A stretch of DNA of 64,000 nucleotides, taken from Rachicladosporium sp. CCFEE 5018 (taxonomy: Eukaryota > Ascomycota > Dothideomycetes > Cladosporiales > Cladosporiaceae). Location: positions 1,083,681 through 1,147,680 of the forward strand of contig KZ111153.1 in assembly GCA_002077045.2 (NCBI GenBank), in the 5' to 3' direction. The position numbers and the translations under genes are program-made. Position 1 is the stretch's first letter. The number at the start of each line of letters is the position of its first letter. Of the stretch, positions 32,209-43,399 are shown piece after piece. The notes beneath the pieces were generated by a model. The model saw only the letters and a list, made by a program, of their open reading frames with translations. It was not told the origin of the DNA and did no database searches.

Positions 32209-32874
32209 TGCTGTGTTCGATTGGCAGATTGAGATGATGGGTGCCTTATCAATAAGGCAATGAGGTAGTCTTATGAGTAGCAAGGTATATCGCTCGAGGA
32301 CTGTGCTCAGAGACCGAGGCGGCGTACGCCCGTATGCTGTGTTTAGTGATCGAATGGCGGGAATGTCAGTGGCTAGTGGAAGTTGCTGCCTCACTCAGGA
32401 CATGGGCAATGCAATGACTGTTGTGCAACTCTTGCACGACTACCTACGATACTAACGGGATTTTCCAGGCAGTACCTATCTGCATATGTGTACTGAAAGG
32501 GGTGATTATGAAGCGTCTGTTTCATGCAGGCTTGGCTCCGGAGCGACGATACTTCTTCCTGTTCGACCCAATCAGAGACTGATGGCATCGCGTCCGCCAG
32601 TCTGGGCATGTCGGAATACTGGAATCCGGTGCCATGAAGGATAGGAGCGTGTGCTGTGGTCATCGTACGTGTTGGCGGGGCATGGGAGTCGCGTCCGACG
32701 AACAGCCAATCATCGGCAACGCAATTGACCTTACGGCAGCGGACGTCCATCATGACGACACTCAGTCTCCAATGCGCGCAGCAAATGATGTGCTGCATAC
32801 AAACGCACTGTAGTTGACATTCGTAAGCTGTGACTGTCCTTTCCTGCACGTCAACTCTCCCCACATCATCTTTC
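32209..32874. other. Divergent intergenic region
   Basis: Promoter space between the DUF829 gene (minus) and the Rieske/AIF-like gene (plus). No other feature was supported. Confidence 0.5.
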
Positions 32875-34711
32875 ATGCCATCAGCTTCCCGTCTACTATC
32901 TTCATTTCTTCGTCCACAAGCCATTAGTAGACCCTTTCAATCCACAACATCACGAATCCGCACCATGGCGACCCAATATAAGCTCAAAGACATCACCAAG
33001 CTCAGCTTGAAGAACGGCCAGAAGCAAGAAGCCGAAGTCGAAGGCATAGAAGGTGGCAAAGTCCTCCTAGTGAAAGCCCAAGATGGCCTGCACGCTATGT
33101 CCCCGAACTGCACGCATTACGGCGCTCCTCTCGTAAAGGGCATTGTGACAGGTGATGGCCGCATCACCTGCCCCTGGCATGGAGCATGCTTCAAGATTGC
33201 TACCGGAGATGTTGAGGATGCACCTGCCCTCGACCCACTGGCGAAGTTCAAGGTCGAGGAGAAGGAGGATGGCGTCTACATTACAGGAGAGGAGAGCGTG
33301 ATCAAGGCTGGCAGGCGGAAGGGGACGATCAAGTGCTCGGTTAAGCCGAACGAGGCTGAGCATACCATCATTGTCGGAGCTGGTGGTGGAGCTCAGGGCG
33401 CGATCGAGGAGCTCCGGATTGGGGGCTACACCGGCAAGATCACAGTCATTGGCCGCGAGCCATACCTGCCTATCGACCGGACTAAGCTTTCAAAAGCTCT
33501 CATCACAGACCTCAAAGCCATTCAATGGAGACCAGAGGAGTTCTACAAGGAGGGCAATGTCGACATGATCACCGGCGAGACCGTCTCCTCGGTCGACTTC
33601 GATGCCAAGAAAGTCTCCACAGAGGGTGGTAAGTCTTTCAACTACACCAAGCTCATTCTCGCGTCTGGTGGTCTGCCAAAGTTCCTCCCAATGGAGGGTC
33701 TCAATGGCAAGGATCTCGGGAACGTCTTCCAGCTACGAGGTCTCGGACACGTGCAGGAGATCATGAAGGCTGCTGGCGAGGATGGCGGGAAGAAGGTCGT
33801 TGTCATTGGCAGCTCGTTCATTGGTATGGAGGCTGGCAATGCTCTAGCAGGCAAGAAGCACGATGTTACGATCATCGGTATGGAAGAGGAGCCCATGGAG
33901 CGGGTGATGGGAAAGAAGGTTGGAGCCATCTTCCGCAAGATCCTTGAGAAGAACGGCGTCAAGTTCAAGCTCTCCGCTGGTGTCGAGAAGGGTCTACCAT
34001 CGAAGTCGGATTCTTCCAAGATCGGTGCTGTAACATTGAAAGATGGTACTGAGCTACCCGCGGACCTGGTGATCGAGGGTGTCGGCATCCGGCCTTCAAC
34101 CGATTACCTCAAAGATAATTCCAAAGTCACGCTCGAGAAGGACGGTTCCGTCAAGGTCGACGAGAAGTTCCAGCTCCCTGGCGTCAAGGATGTCTACGCA
34201 ATTGGCGATATCGCCACCTACCCCTACCACGGACCCTCTGGCGCCGGCAAGCCAGTTCGTATAGAACATTGGGTAAGCTTCTTCGCCTCCTAACACTGTT
34301 CCAAGGAGGTCGTATGTGATGACCCATGCTGACAATTTATGCCAGGACGTCGCACAAAACGCCGGGCGCTCGGTAGCCCGCACCATAATCTCCCCCTCCG
34401 CGCCCCCCAAATCCTTCATCCCCGTCTTCTGGTCCGCGCTCGGAGGCCAACTCCGCTACTGCGGCCACACTCCGCAGGGCTTCGACGACGTGGTCATCCA
34501 GGGCGAGACGGACGTGAGTGAGGGCAAGCAAAGCTTTGTTGCTTATTATACGAAAGGGGAGGAAGTCGTGGCTGTAGCTAGCTTGATGAAGGACCCGTAT
34601 ATGGCGCAGTCGGCGGAACTGATGAGGCGGGGGAAGATGCCGACGAAGGGGGAGTTGCAGAAAGGGGTGGAGATTTTGGAGATAAGTGTGCCAGCTGAGG
34701 TGAAGATTTGA
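32875..34711 (+). CDS. Rieske/AIF-like FAD oxidoreductase (AIFM3-type)
   Basis: Flavoprotein pyridine-nucleotide disulfide oxidoreductase fused to an N-terminal Rieske [2Fe-2S] domain, the layout of AIFM3. Exons 32875-34272 and 34346-34711, 73-nt phase-0 intron, 587 codons for about 587 residues. The ATG at 32875 gives a basic, Ser-rich presequence (MPSASRLLSSFLRPQAISRP), suggesting mitochondrial import; an in-frame ATG at 32965 (MATQYKL) could give a cytosolic form. Rieske ligands: CTHYGAP near 33109 and CPWHGACF near 33172. FAD-binding GAGGGA near 33376, then a second Rossmann motif VIGSSFIGMEAG near 33808, and YAIGDIA near 34196. Natural substrate is unknown; electron transfer from NAD(P)H to an iron-sulfur centre is inferred from the domains. 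Confidence 0.88.
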
Positions 34712-34873
34712 GGGGTATGGAGCAAGGGAATTGCTCTACTAACAAGAGCGTTGTTCATGGCATATATACAATCGAATCGTGTTAACGCGTAGTGTGGGTA
34801 TCATAAAGTGTCATCCAAGTCCAATCATTCCTCGTACCCGACCGTTCCATACACTCGGTCTTACCCTGCCCTT

Positions 34874-37326
34874 TCACTCATCCAACGCCCTCCTCAAAGC
34901 CTCCTCATCCAGCCCCTTGATAACAGGCGCATACTGTACCCTCACCTCCGGCATGAATCCAAAGATCGGCCCCGACTGGTTGATCCCAGGCGGCCTCAAC
35001 TTCGGCTTCGGTTTCTTCGGCGTAGCCTCCAAGTCCTGACCTGCACTGTGAGTCGACACCTTATCGCTCGAAGCCGTGATCACGCTTCCGCTTCTAGCTG
35101 GCGCGGCAGGCGCGGTGGCTCTCGCGGAGGAGATCGTAGTGGTGGCAGGTGCTGGCGTGGCGCCCCACCGGCCGAAGATCCAGCCACTTGCTTTTCGGAC
35201 GACGGTCTTGTTGGGTGGGGCGCGGTGGTCGGCTGCCATGCCGGAGAGGAGACTCCGGCCAGCGCCGGAGTAGAAGGAGACTAGGGTGGCGGTAGCTTGG
35301 GCTTGCATGTTGCTCAGCACAGCGCCCGACGTCAGTCCGGGTTGCGAGATCAACATGTGTGAAGGCCGGGATTGGGGCGTGTGGATGTCCATGCCCGCTA
35401 TCGAGAGTAGGGACTCGTGGGATGCGGCGCGGCGGAGGCGGGGTTTGTAGAAGGAAGTGCTGTTCAGATCCAGGCTCGGCTCGTCGGAGGCTGGGCTGGC
35501 TAAACTGGAGTACTCGTCCGGTGAGGCTACGTCGGTGCTGTCTGGCTCATGTTCGTTCTCCTCCATGATAGCATCGTGACTGTGCGAGTTACGCTCGAGT
35601 GTTGGCAGCTGCTCGGTCAATATCGAGTCCAGTGAGACACGTCCGACAGATGACTGATGTGGTTTGCGCAGTGTTTTTGGTGCGGTGAAGGCACGCATAG
35701 GAGAGCCCGATGGTCGCTTGCTATGCTGTGGCAGGAACATAGGGGAGCCTGGCTCTTCAGTGTCGGGCGTCGTGGGTCGAGATGACTCGCGTCCGTCGTC
35801 GCTGAACACGCGGTCAAAGAGCGACGATGTGCGATTGACGGTCGACTGTGGCGAGCTTGGGCCTGACGAGCCGTACACGCTATGGTATATCTGATAAGAG
35901 TTGCCAGACGATCGCTTGGCGCTCGAGATCGGCTGTGGCACACTGACTGCGGTCTGCTGTAGTATGGTCGCGACTGACGACGGTGTGCCGTACGACATCG
36001 ATGATCTCGGCGTGCTTCGTCCAGACACAGGGGGCGTGAAGGTACCAGGCATGATCGCACCATAGCGCTTCTTCCTTGATCGGCGCAACGTGCCAGCCTG
36101 TTTCGGCGCGGACGACGAGGGTGCGTGATAGTGGTGGTGCACATGTAGCTCTTGGGAGGCAGCATGCGAAAGCTCGTCCTGTAGACTGGCAGTCCTATTG
36201 CCGAATGCCGGTCGATCACCATCGTTGTCCTCTTCGAGTGGTTGATGGTCAGACAGCTGGCGCCGTAGTGTCTCCACCTCGTCGTTGGAGTTCTGCAACA
36301 TCTCTCGGAGCTCCACGATACCCAGCTGAAGCGTCGCGTTGTCCGATAAGATGTCTTTGACGAAGTGCGATACCACATTTGTACCTCCTGCATCAGTCGT
36401 TCGTGCTAGCGCAGCACCCTTAAGTCGCCCACCAGGATTCGTGAGCTCCTGCTCGACCAGGCGACGCCGCTCCATGCGCCCAACCACCTCCACATGCCTC
36501 TCCTTCTCCTCCTTCGCCTCGCGCTCTATGCGCTCAAGCTGATCTTGCATGCTGACAAGCGAGCGCTCGGCTTCCCTCCATCGTCGCGTCGAAGACTTAC
36601 GATCATCTTCCTTCGCGTCTAGTGCGACCTGCAAATCTGCCTGCTCCCTCTCGAACTCCTCCAGCTGCTTCTCCAGTAGCTCAGCACGGTTCGCAAGCTG
36701 CGACAGCTTTTGCATCTCCTGCTGCGTGGAGAGAAGTGTCGCCTGCAGTGCGGTCAAGGTGGAGTCCGAGTCAATGACAGCGTTGTTCGTCGCTTCCAGC
36801 TGGTCCAGGAGCGTGCGATTCTCTTTGACAAGACCATCATTCGTCCTCTGAAGCTCCTGCTTCTGTCCATCCAGATCCTCGATATGCTGAGCCATTGCGA
36901 CACGCTCCTTCTCGGCATCAGCCATATAGGCCTCATGGCGTACTAGCAGCGCCTGCAGCGAAAACTCCATCAGCGACACTCTGCGATCCGCCCTCGCACT
37001 TCCATGCGCGACCGCAACCGGCGATGCAAGCCGCGACATTGCGCCGTGCCCAGCGCGCCGAAAAGCGCACCCAGAACTTCACTTCCAACACATAAAACAC
37101 ATCCTGCACGTGAAATGAGGCTCATCACTAAGAAGTCACTTACCTGGCCCAGCCGCGCCGCGTTCCGCACATCACTCTCGAGGTCCTCAAAGCTCGCCTG
37201 ATTCTGCCTCAGGTACGCGCACGTCGGGTTGCCGCAGCAGCAGCGCGCATGAGGAATGCGGTCGGCGTGTTGCTGCTGGTGTTCCGTCCCGCCGTAGCTC
37301 ACCAGGAATGATTGCAGGTCGTCCAT
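34874..37326 (-). CDS. Large coiled-coil protein with N-terminal CCCG cysteine motif
   Basis: Exons 37326-37144 and 36952-34874, 753 residues. The 191-nt intron has a GTAAGT donor and a GCTGATG-like branch before CTGCAG, joining ARLGQ to ALLVRHEAYMADAE in phase 0. The N-terminus contains HARCCCGNPTCAYLRQN. Residues ~65-260 are heptad-like, rich in Glu, Gln and Leu, so a long coiled coil. Next comes a conserved-looking block: GRLKGAALAR, VVSHFVKDILSDN and LQLGIVELREMLQNS. The C-terminal half is Ser/Pro-rich and disordered. I do not know a function; a scaffold or cytoskeleton-linked role is a guess from the coiled coil. An ATG at 37039 opens the same frame but would lie inside the intron. Confidence 0.78.
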
Positions 37327-38162
37327 GTTTCGGTATGCGCCCAGCTTCGCTAAGGCGGGATGGGGAGATGAGATGGTTTCATAGCGCGGACGTCCGCTGC
37401 GCGTGGGAGATGATGATAGTGGGTGAGGTGCTATTACATGCGAAGTGTCTTGCGCGGTGAAGAAGGTTCTAAGTGGAGGTAGGTCACAGGGAATGCGGTT
37501 GTTGTTGAAGTGGATAGGCAGGTTTATGCATCTAGACCAAGGTACGCGTGATCCCCAGCCACACCGTCAGGCACAACGGTGAGATAGGGTTTCGTCTTGG
37601 ACTGCGTCCCGAGCCTTGTTGGCAGCTGTCAATTCGCTGAGACGTAGTCTGCGCTAGTCATGGTAAAGTCTGTCATCACGACATGCCCTCACTTCTTACA
37701 CCGTAGTTCACGAGGTCACACCCACTCGCAGAATGCAGATAGCGTGATAGGCGGTGGCTCAGCTCGACTGGCAGTCGGTCATCACCGCAATCGGAGCAGC
37801 ATGAGAAGTCGATAGTCAATCACTCAGCTCACTGAGGACCTTGTAAGTGCCTTTCAAAGATGGCGATGACGGCCATCGTATGACAAGAACGTTGACTAGT
37901 ATAGCGGAAGCATCGCTACTCTGACAGCTTGGCCTCATCGAAGAGTCTACAGCGTGGGTCGCACCTGCTACGACTCGGGCGGAGGTGAGGCTGTACGACT
38001 TCACTGAAACCTTCTCCTCATTGCACTTCACCTCTCGGCTATCGTGCTTTGGTCAGCAACAGTACCGTGGCGCGAGCTGTGATTGCACGTTGATTCTGCA
38101 AGAGTCACGTTCGTTGTCAGCGCCTTTCGCCTCTGGCAGTGAATTGCTTCAACACTGGGCTC
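37327..38162. other. Divergent intergenic region, about 0.8 kb
   Basis: Between the coiled-coil gene (minus) and the F-box-like gene (plus). No gene, tRNA or repeat was supported. Confidence 0.5.
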
Positions 38163-39254
38163 ATGGCGCTGCCTAAGATCTTCGCAAAGCGTCGAGGACG
38201 CAGCATCAGAGTCAAGCGCTCGCAACCACCATCTGCTGAACCACTCCCCAAGAGACGCTCACTCGTTCGCATGGCGTCTGTGTTTGGCTCCTCCGCCAAA
38301 GTCGCACCCGCTAGCACGCCGACTATGATCGAGGCGTCCGCGAGCCAAGCACCAACGACCGCGCCGCTTACCGTCAGCGTAACCCCAAAACCCGCTCTTC
38401 CTAATACGACACACACAGACGCCGCACCTCCGCAAACGGCACCAACCAGTCCGCAACCTGTAGTCGGTCCTGCTACAGGCACTACCTCCGACAGGATCGC
38501 GCGAGCCAATTCAGCATGGGCTAGGAATGCACGACTCAACGGACCTCCCGCGCGAACGCCGGTGGCCAGGCTCGACCCAGCCACCCTCAGCGCCGTCAGA
38601 GAAACGCTCGACGGCAACTACCGCTTAGCAAGGGCGGTCTCACTGGCGCCAGCGCTCAGCAATGTAAGCGACCTGACTGTCGCCACCCGCAGACCTGCAC
38701 CTCAAGACCTATCAACCCCGGCGCTTCATCAAGCCCAGTCCCTCTTCTGCACCCACCTACCCGCCGAAATACGCCTCCTGATCTTCGTCAGTCTCTTAGA
38801 CGTCAAGCTCGACTGCTGGGGTGCGCTTTCCATTCCTTTGTCCTCAGCACGCGTGGCGCCAGAACCCTACATCCTCAGCTGTCGTCAGATCTACTACGAG
38901 ACAATGGACCTCTATCGCAAAGCGTACTGGGCGCGCAACACATTCATCTTAGACAAGACGTACTTCGCGCCTTGGGCTGTATCTGTTCGCCCAGCGGATC
39001 TCGGCAAGATCCAACGATTCTCGGTGCAGGTTCCCGGGCGGAGGATCTCCATTGAGATCGAGGAGGGCGAGTGGGTGGCGAGGGAAACGGACGCGAGCTT
39101 GGGCAATGTAGGTCAGATGTATCTGGCTAGTGTGAGGAGTGCATTGCGGGTGGTGAATGAGAGGAGGGAGAGGGTGATCGAGCGAGGTGCGAGGGTTCGG
39201 GGGATGACGTTGGAGGATCTGACTACGATCATGGGGATTGCTTGGCTGAGGTGA
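38163..39254 (+). CDS. F-box/2EXR-like domain protein
   Basis: 363 residues, one exon; start at the first ATG of the frame (38163). The N-terminal ~195 residues are low-complexity (Thr/Pro/Ala/Ser) with a basic start (KRRGRSIRVKRSQ). A folded part starts at FCTHLPAEIRLLIFVSLLD, the LPxEIRxxIxxxLL pattern of fungal F-box and 2EXR-like domains, followed by ILSCRQIYYETMDLYRK and NTFIL, also typical of that group. The last ~60 residues are charged. By family such domains often act as adaptors, for example for ubiquitin ligases, but no partner can be read here. Confidence 0.72.
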   Translation: MALPKIFAKRRGRSIRVKRSQPPSAEPLPKRRSLVRMASVFGSSAKVAPASTPTMIEASASQAPTTAPLTVSVTPKPALPNTTHTDAAPPQTAPTSPQPVVGPATGTTSDRIARANSAWARNARLNGPPARTPVARLDPATLSAVRETLDGNYRLARAVSLAPALSNVSDLTVATRRPAPQDLSTPALHQAQSLFCTHLPAEIRLLIFVSLLDVKLDCWGALSIPLSSARVAPEPYILSCRQIYYETMDLYRKAYWARNTFILDKTYFAPWAVSVRPADLGKIQRFSVQVPGRRISIEIEEGEWVARETDASLGNVGQMYLASVRSALRVVNERRERVIERGARVRGMTLEDLTTIMGIAWLR

Positions 39255-39983
39255 GTGTCGAAGGTGTCGGTGGCGACGAGGTGAGAAGTGATGACTGTAA
39301 TTCTGGGGCGCGATTACAGCTTGAGATGCTTAGGTCAAATTGGCGGCGTTATGGGATGGGATGTGCACAAACGATACCCAGGTTGCGCTTGGGATTAACG
39401 GTGGTCGGTTGCTGGGTTAAGAATGGGGATCCGTTGGCCGTACGTATTAGAGCGAAGTCTCGCTCAGTTGCACACTGTTGCACGTACATAGCACAGACAA
39501 ATGCGCGATGACGATCAGCTTCTTTCAGTTCATCCTATGCGGTGTTGCGTCTAGCGTCGCCTGTCATATCACGAGTAGTCACTCGGCCGAAAAGGCGTAC
39601 GCAAGCACATTGGTGACGACAAGCCCAACGATAAAGGCATGCCATACGCGTTCATGCATCTCTCCGTGAGCTCCTAGATTTTTGAAGCAAGTGAGCAGAA
39701 CGAAGTGAGGTCGGACGGCACGCAGCGAGATAGCTACGTGCAGCTCCAACGTCACGGCCACGTACTGGACCTCGCTTGACCTTTATCTACATCAGGCAAC
39801 ACCCGCGATAGCGGCGACGCGAGTTCGTCGACGTCTGTGAAGTCGCGGCGTTCAAGTGTGAGGTCTTTAGAAGTGAATAAGTAGATTGTGATTCCATGAG
39901 AGCTGTTTCCACAATCCCAAGTCACACTGAGCGAGCGTACGCACCACTGACCGTCGACCAACATCACCTTTCAACCACCAATC
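39255..39983. other. Intergenic region, about 0.7 kb
   Basis: 3' flank of the F-box-like gene and promoter of the cysteine-repeat gene. No other feature was supported. Confidence 0.5.
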
Positions 39984-40455
39984 ATGCCTGTCGACCAGGA
40001 CGGAAACAAGGACTGTAGCAACATGACGAATTGCAAAGACTGCAGCAACAGTAGCAATTGTAAGTACCCCATGCCCTCCGCCACGCCTCAAGGTCCCAGA
40101 TCACTGACCCTCCCTCCAGGCACCAACAGCAGCCGTCTAGACCATTGTTCCAACATGGTCGCCTGCGAGGACTCGGACCACTCCACCAATTGTATGTAGA
40201 TATCTTCTTCACATAAGTTGCACGAGCTGATCGTCCCAACATGCCGCGACAGCGATCGCCTGAGTCACTGTTCCAATATGAAAAGGTAAGCTGTTCGCAG
40301 ATGCTGGAACTACAGCTCCCGTTTGTGAGAGAGGCGCTGATCACCAGTATAGTTGCAGCTCCTGCATTTCATGCACGAACTGCACGAATTGCAGTGGGTT
40401 GAGCAATGCGAGCAATCAGCACAATGTGCACAAGGAGCCGAAGTCGGGATTGTAG
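39984..40455 (+). CDS. Cysteine-repeat mini-protein in four small exons
   Basis: 95 residues from exons 39984-40059, 40120-40195, 40253-40285 and 40353-40455. Exons 1 and 2 are both 76 nt and encode similar units; introns 1 and 2 fall just around the same Cys codon of the repeat (before NC-T and after NC-I). Repeated elements are CSNMTNC, CSNSSNC, RLDHCSNMVAC, RLSHCSNM and, in exon 4, CSSCISCTNCTNC, giving 16 Cys, mostly as CxxC or CSNxxxC. No signal peptide is seen, so a cytosolic or nuclear, possibly metal-binding, role is conceivable but unproven. The donor of intron 2 is GTAGAT; the stronger-looking GTATGT four bases earlier breaks the frame. The regular repeat across all joins argues for a real gene. 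Confidence 0.6.
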
Positions 40456-43399
40456 GCTGAGTGCCGATCCGATAGAGCGGTGTGGGGCGTGGATGGTCTT
40501 CGCAGGGATTGTCAATAGTGGAAGAGATTTCAGTTGATGCGCAGACATTAATGAACGGTATGTGATTGGGGATCAGGCTGCGCAATGGGAGCGTAATGAG
40601 ATGAAAGTCGTGATCAAGGAAATCGATTCATCACTCATGTGTACTTCACCCAGATTACTACCCGCATTCGTTTGCCCACCATCGATCATTTCATGACATG
40701 ACCATTGGTCGTCACGACCAGTCCTGACCGCGTCGAATGTAGGCGTGCTGCCCACGAAAGCCTTCTACGGATTTAGATTCTCCTCCGTACTGATGCTAGC
40801 CATCCGCAATCTCAGATCGAAGTGAAGGCATTGCGACGCCATTTATCGCCGGTGGTCTGTCAATCATCAAGTATCGCTATGAGGAGGTACGTGGGCAGTT
40901 TGCGAAATGTAAAGGTCAATGAACGTCTCGCTCCTGCCTCCCAAACGATCGTAATCACCGTCATGCCCCTGGTCGGCTCGATCTCATGTTTCCAGTCGGG
41001 AGAGAGTCGAACTGCGCATATCGTTGTCACCAAATTACGACTGAGCATTGCACATGAGTCGGCCCCTCTCTGCTTCCAAGTTCATGAATTAGGATGGTGA
41101 TTTTCGTGCTGGGCCATGAGTCTGAAGTGTCTTGTCTTCCACCTATCACCATCCGTCTTCACTCTTGGCGGTAGCTAATCCTCTGGCCCGCGGCTCGCGA
41201 GTTCGGGAGAACAACAGGCGAGCGCATACATATGGGTTTCTAGAGCCCAGATCTCGATCCCACGCCTGCTTTGGATCCTCATTTCAAGGAATCATTCGGA
41301 AAGCACTCCATAGCCTTGGCATAAGCTCACCGGGCAAGTCCGCTCCCGCGCTTGGCAGGCTCCACGTCTTGACCGCACCGTCTGATGAAGCCATAGGCAG
41401 CGAATGGTTTCGTGTAACGATTGCATAAATGACGCAAGGCTGGGTCCCGCCTCCACGCTGTGGGCCCGTCTCGCGTAGGTTTCTCGGAGTCCCTATGCGA
41501 ACCTAATGTCGACGCGGAACCGGCGCAGTCCTGACTCGGGTGCAGTACACAGCAATCACCGCGACACCGATGACAGCAGTCTTCGAAACGCAATGTTATC
41601 CCGACCCTACGCTCTAGTATGGACTGCTCCTAGAGTCTGAGTCAGACATGTGGCGCATTTGGCGCTTCCAGACCGCCAGACTCAGTCTATGACGTGTACA
41701 CCCACCCGGATTCCTCACCAAAAGGCATCGTCCACGACTAATGGTATCGAGTCAGGCAGGTTGACTGGTCTCCCGGACATCAGACAGGTGGAACACCAGC
41801 GTGTGACGAAAGTGGAGAGCTCGCTTGACGGCTTGTGCTGGTTGCATCAATCGACCATGCAATTGGTCTTCCCATTGGTAATGTCTGCGTGGCGTGAAGA
41901 CATTCGGCGTCCAACCTGTACGTGACTATGGTGTGCGGCACTGTGGCATCCGGCGTCCACATGTCCTTTCTTACGCTACAGACAATGGAGCATGGACTAC
42001 AGCGAAGCTGTGGGCTCGAATATCTTTGCTGGTCATCGGGTCCCAATTCTGTCAATTCTACTACCTGGACCAACCATTGTGGGAACAGTCGTGCAGTAAC
42101 CGAGGAGGATATTGAAGCTTCTTCCAGCAAAAAAGCAGCGCTAGTCACAGCATTGGTTGTAGCGTCTCTGCCTGCAGCGGACGCAGGGGTGCTGTCGGCC
42201 CGCAGTCGCCTGGACCCCTTTGACAGCTGGACTGACGGTACGCTGGCGAACTTCCACGCGTCTGGCACCGAATCGAAAGCTCTAGCGAGGAGCGACTTGG
42301 TCCTGAATATGTGCTTCTCGGGCTGTGTGATTCGACAGCTACATCGCGTAGGCTGACCGTACCGAGCATGTGCGAGCCTTGTAATGCGTTCGTGTTCCAA
42401 AGCCCGACACACTGGGCCATCCTCCCATTGATAAGATTTACTCACCGGTCAATCTTCAGCAGCATAGTCGATTACACATACCAGATACGATGCGTCGAAC
42501 GTCGGCTACCACCATGTTGCGGCTTGTCGGCGAGGGAGGCGCACGTGGCCAGCGGCCACACACCCTGAGACTCAATGTTGCGGGAGTGGTGATGGTTTTG
42601 CTTGTCCGCAGGACCAAGCTGCCGAACAAGGGACCTGGTCACAAAGGGCTTCCAGAGGACGGATAGCTGCAGGCGAGATGCACGCTTTGCATTTGCGTCT
42701 CTAAAAAGTTTCCGCAATTGCATATAACTGCCTTCCATCTCCCACGCCTCACTGAAATCAGTTGTACGCCTCGGTGATTTGGCTGCGGCGTATCAAGGTC
42801 TGCTGCGCACAGCGGCAGACCTGCCCCTCGAGTATAGTCTACCTTCCCAAGATGGCAGCGCGGGACGGTTTGCTGATCCCAAATACTCGCATAAGGCACT
42901 GCGAGGGTTGCATCCTCCTTAGCTAGCATGGAGATGGATCATTGCGCTGAGCGTGACGCCCCGCTAGCTAACGGATCGCGCACCGCCATCGATTCGGGAC
43001 ATACCAAGTGAAGGGCTGAAAAAGGATGGGGTGGGCATCTCCTCTGAGAAACCCAAGGTTGACTTGAACACCAATGTTGAGTGTACCGCAGATTGGACTG
43101 CACACTGTGTCCTTCACTGCGATCTGTTACTCGCACCATCCATCACTGTGCCTTTCGGGCTCTTGCTCAACCTCACTTCCTCGTAGAGATTACTACTTCA
43201 CTCACCAGCTTACTGGCTACCAAGTACGAGTTATCGCGATCACGAGTGCAGGATTAATCCACTAGCGGCGCTGCTTCCTTCGTCAAACACACCTTGAGTC
43301 CATTCTGGTAGCCTCTACCCTACCACTCATGATCGACAAGTTATACAACACATTCATACACACTACCGGCCCTGGCCCGCCTGTATTATCACTTCCAAC
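40456..43399. other. Gene-poor region of about 2.9 kb
   Basis: No supported gene. Overlapping open frames near 41780-42445 lack domains, splice partners or biased composition. No transposon ends or RNA genes recognised. Confidence 0.5.

Noticed and set aside
36953..37039. ATG at 37039 as the start of the coiled-coil protein
   Set aside because: The spliced model joins the conserved-looking ARLGQ-ALLVRHEAY block and places this ATG inside the intron; retained only as a possible alternative form.
40192..40197. GTATGT as donor of intron 2 in the cysteine-repeat gene
   Set aside because: It leaves a length that is not a multiple of three and leads to an early stop; the GTAGAT four bases on keeps the repeat in frame.
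41780..42445. Overlapping long open frames on both strands (up to 221 codons)
   Set aside because: No domain, signal peptide or splice partner; the plus-strand frame has one hydrophobic patch only. Treated as chance open frames in a gene-poor region.
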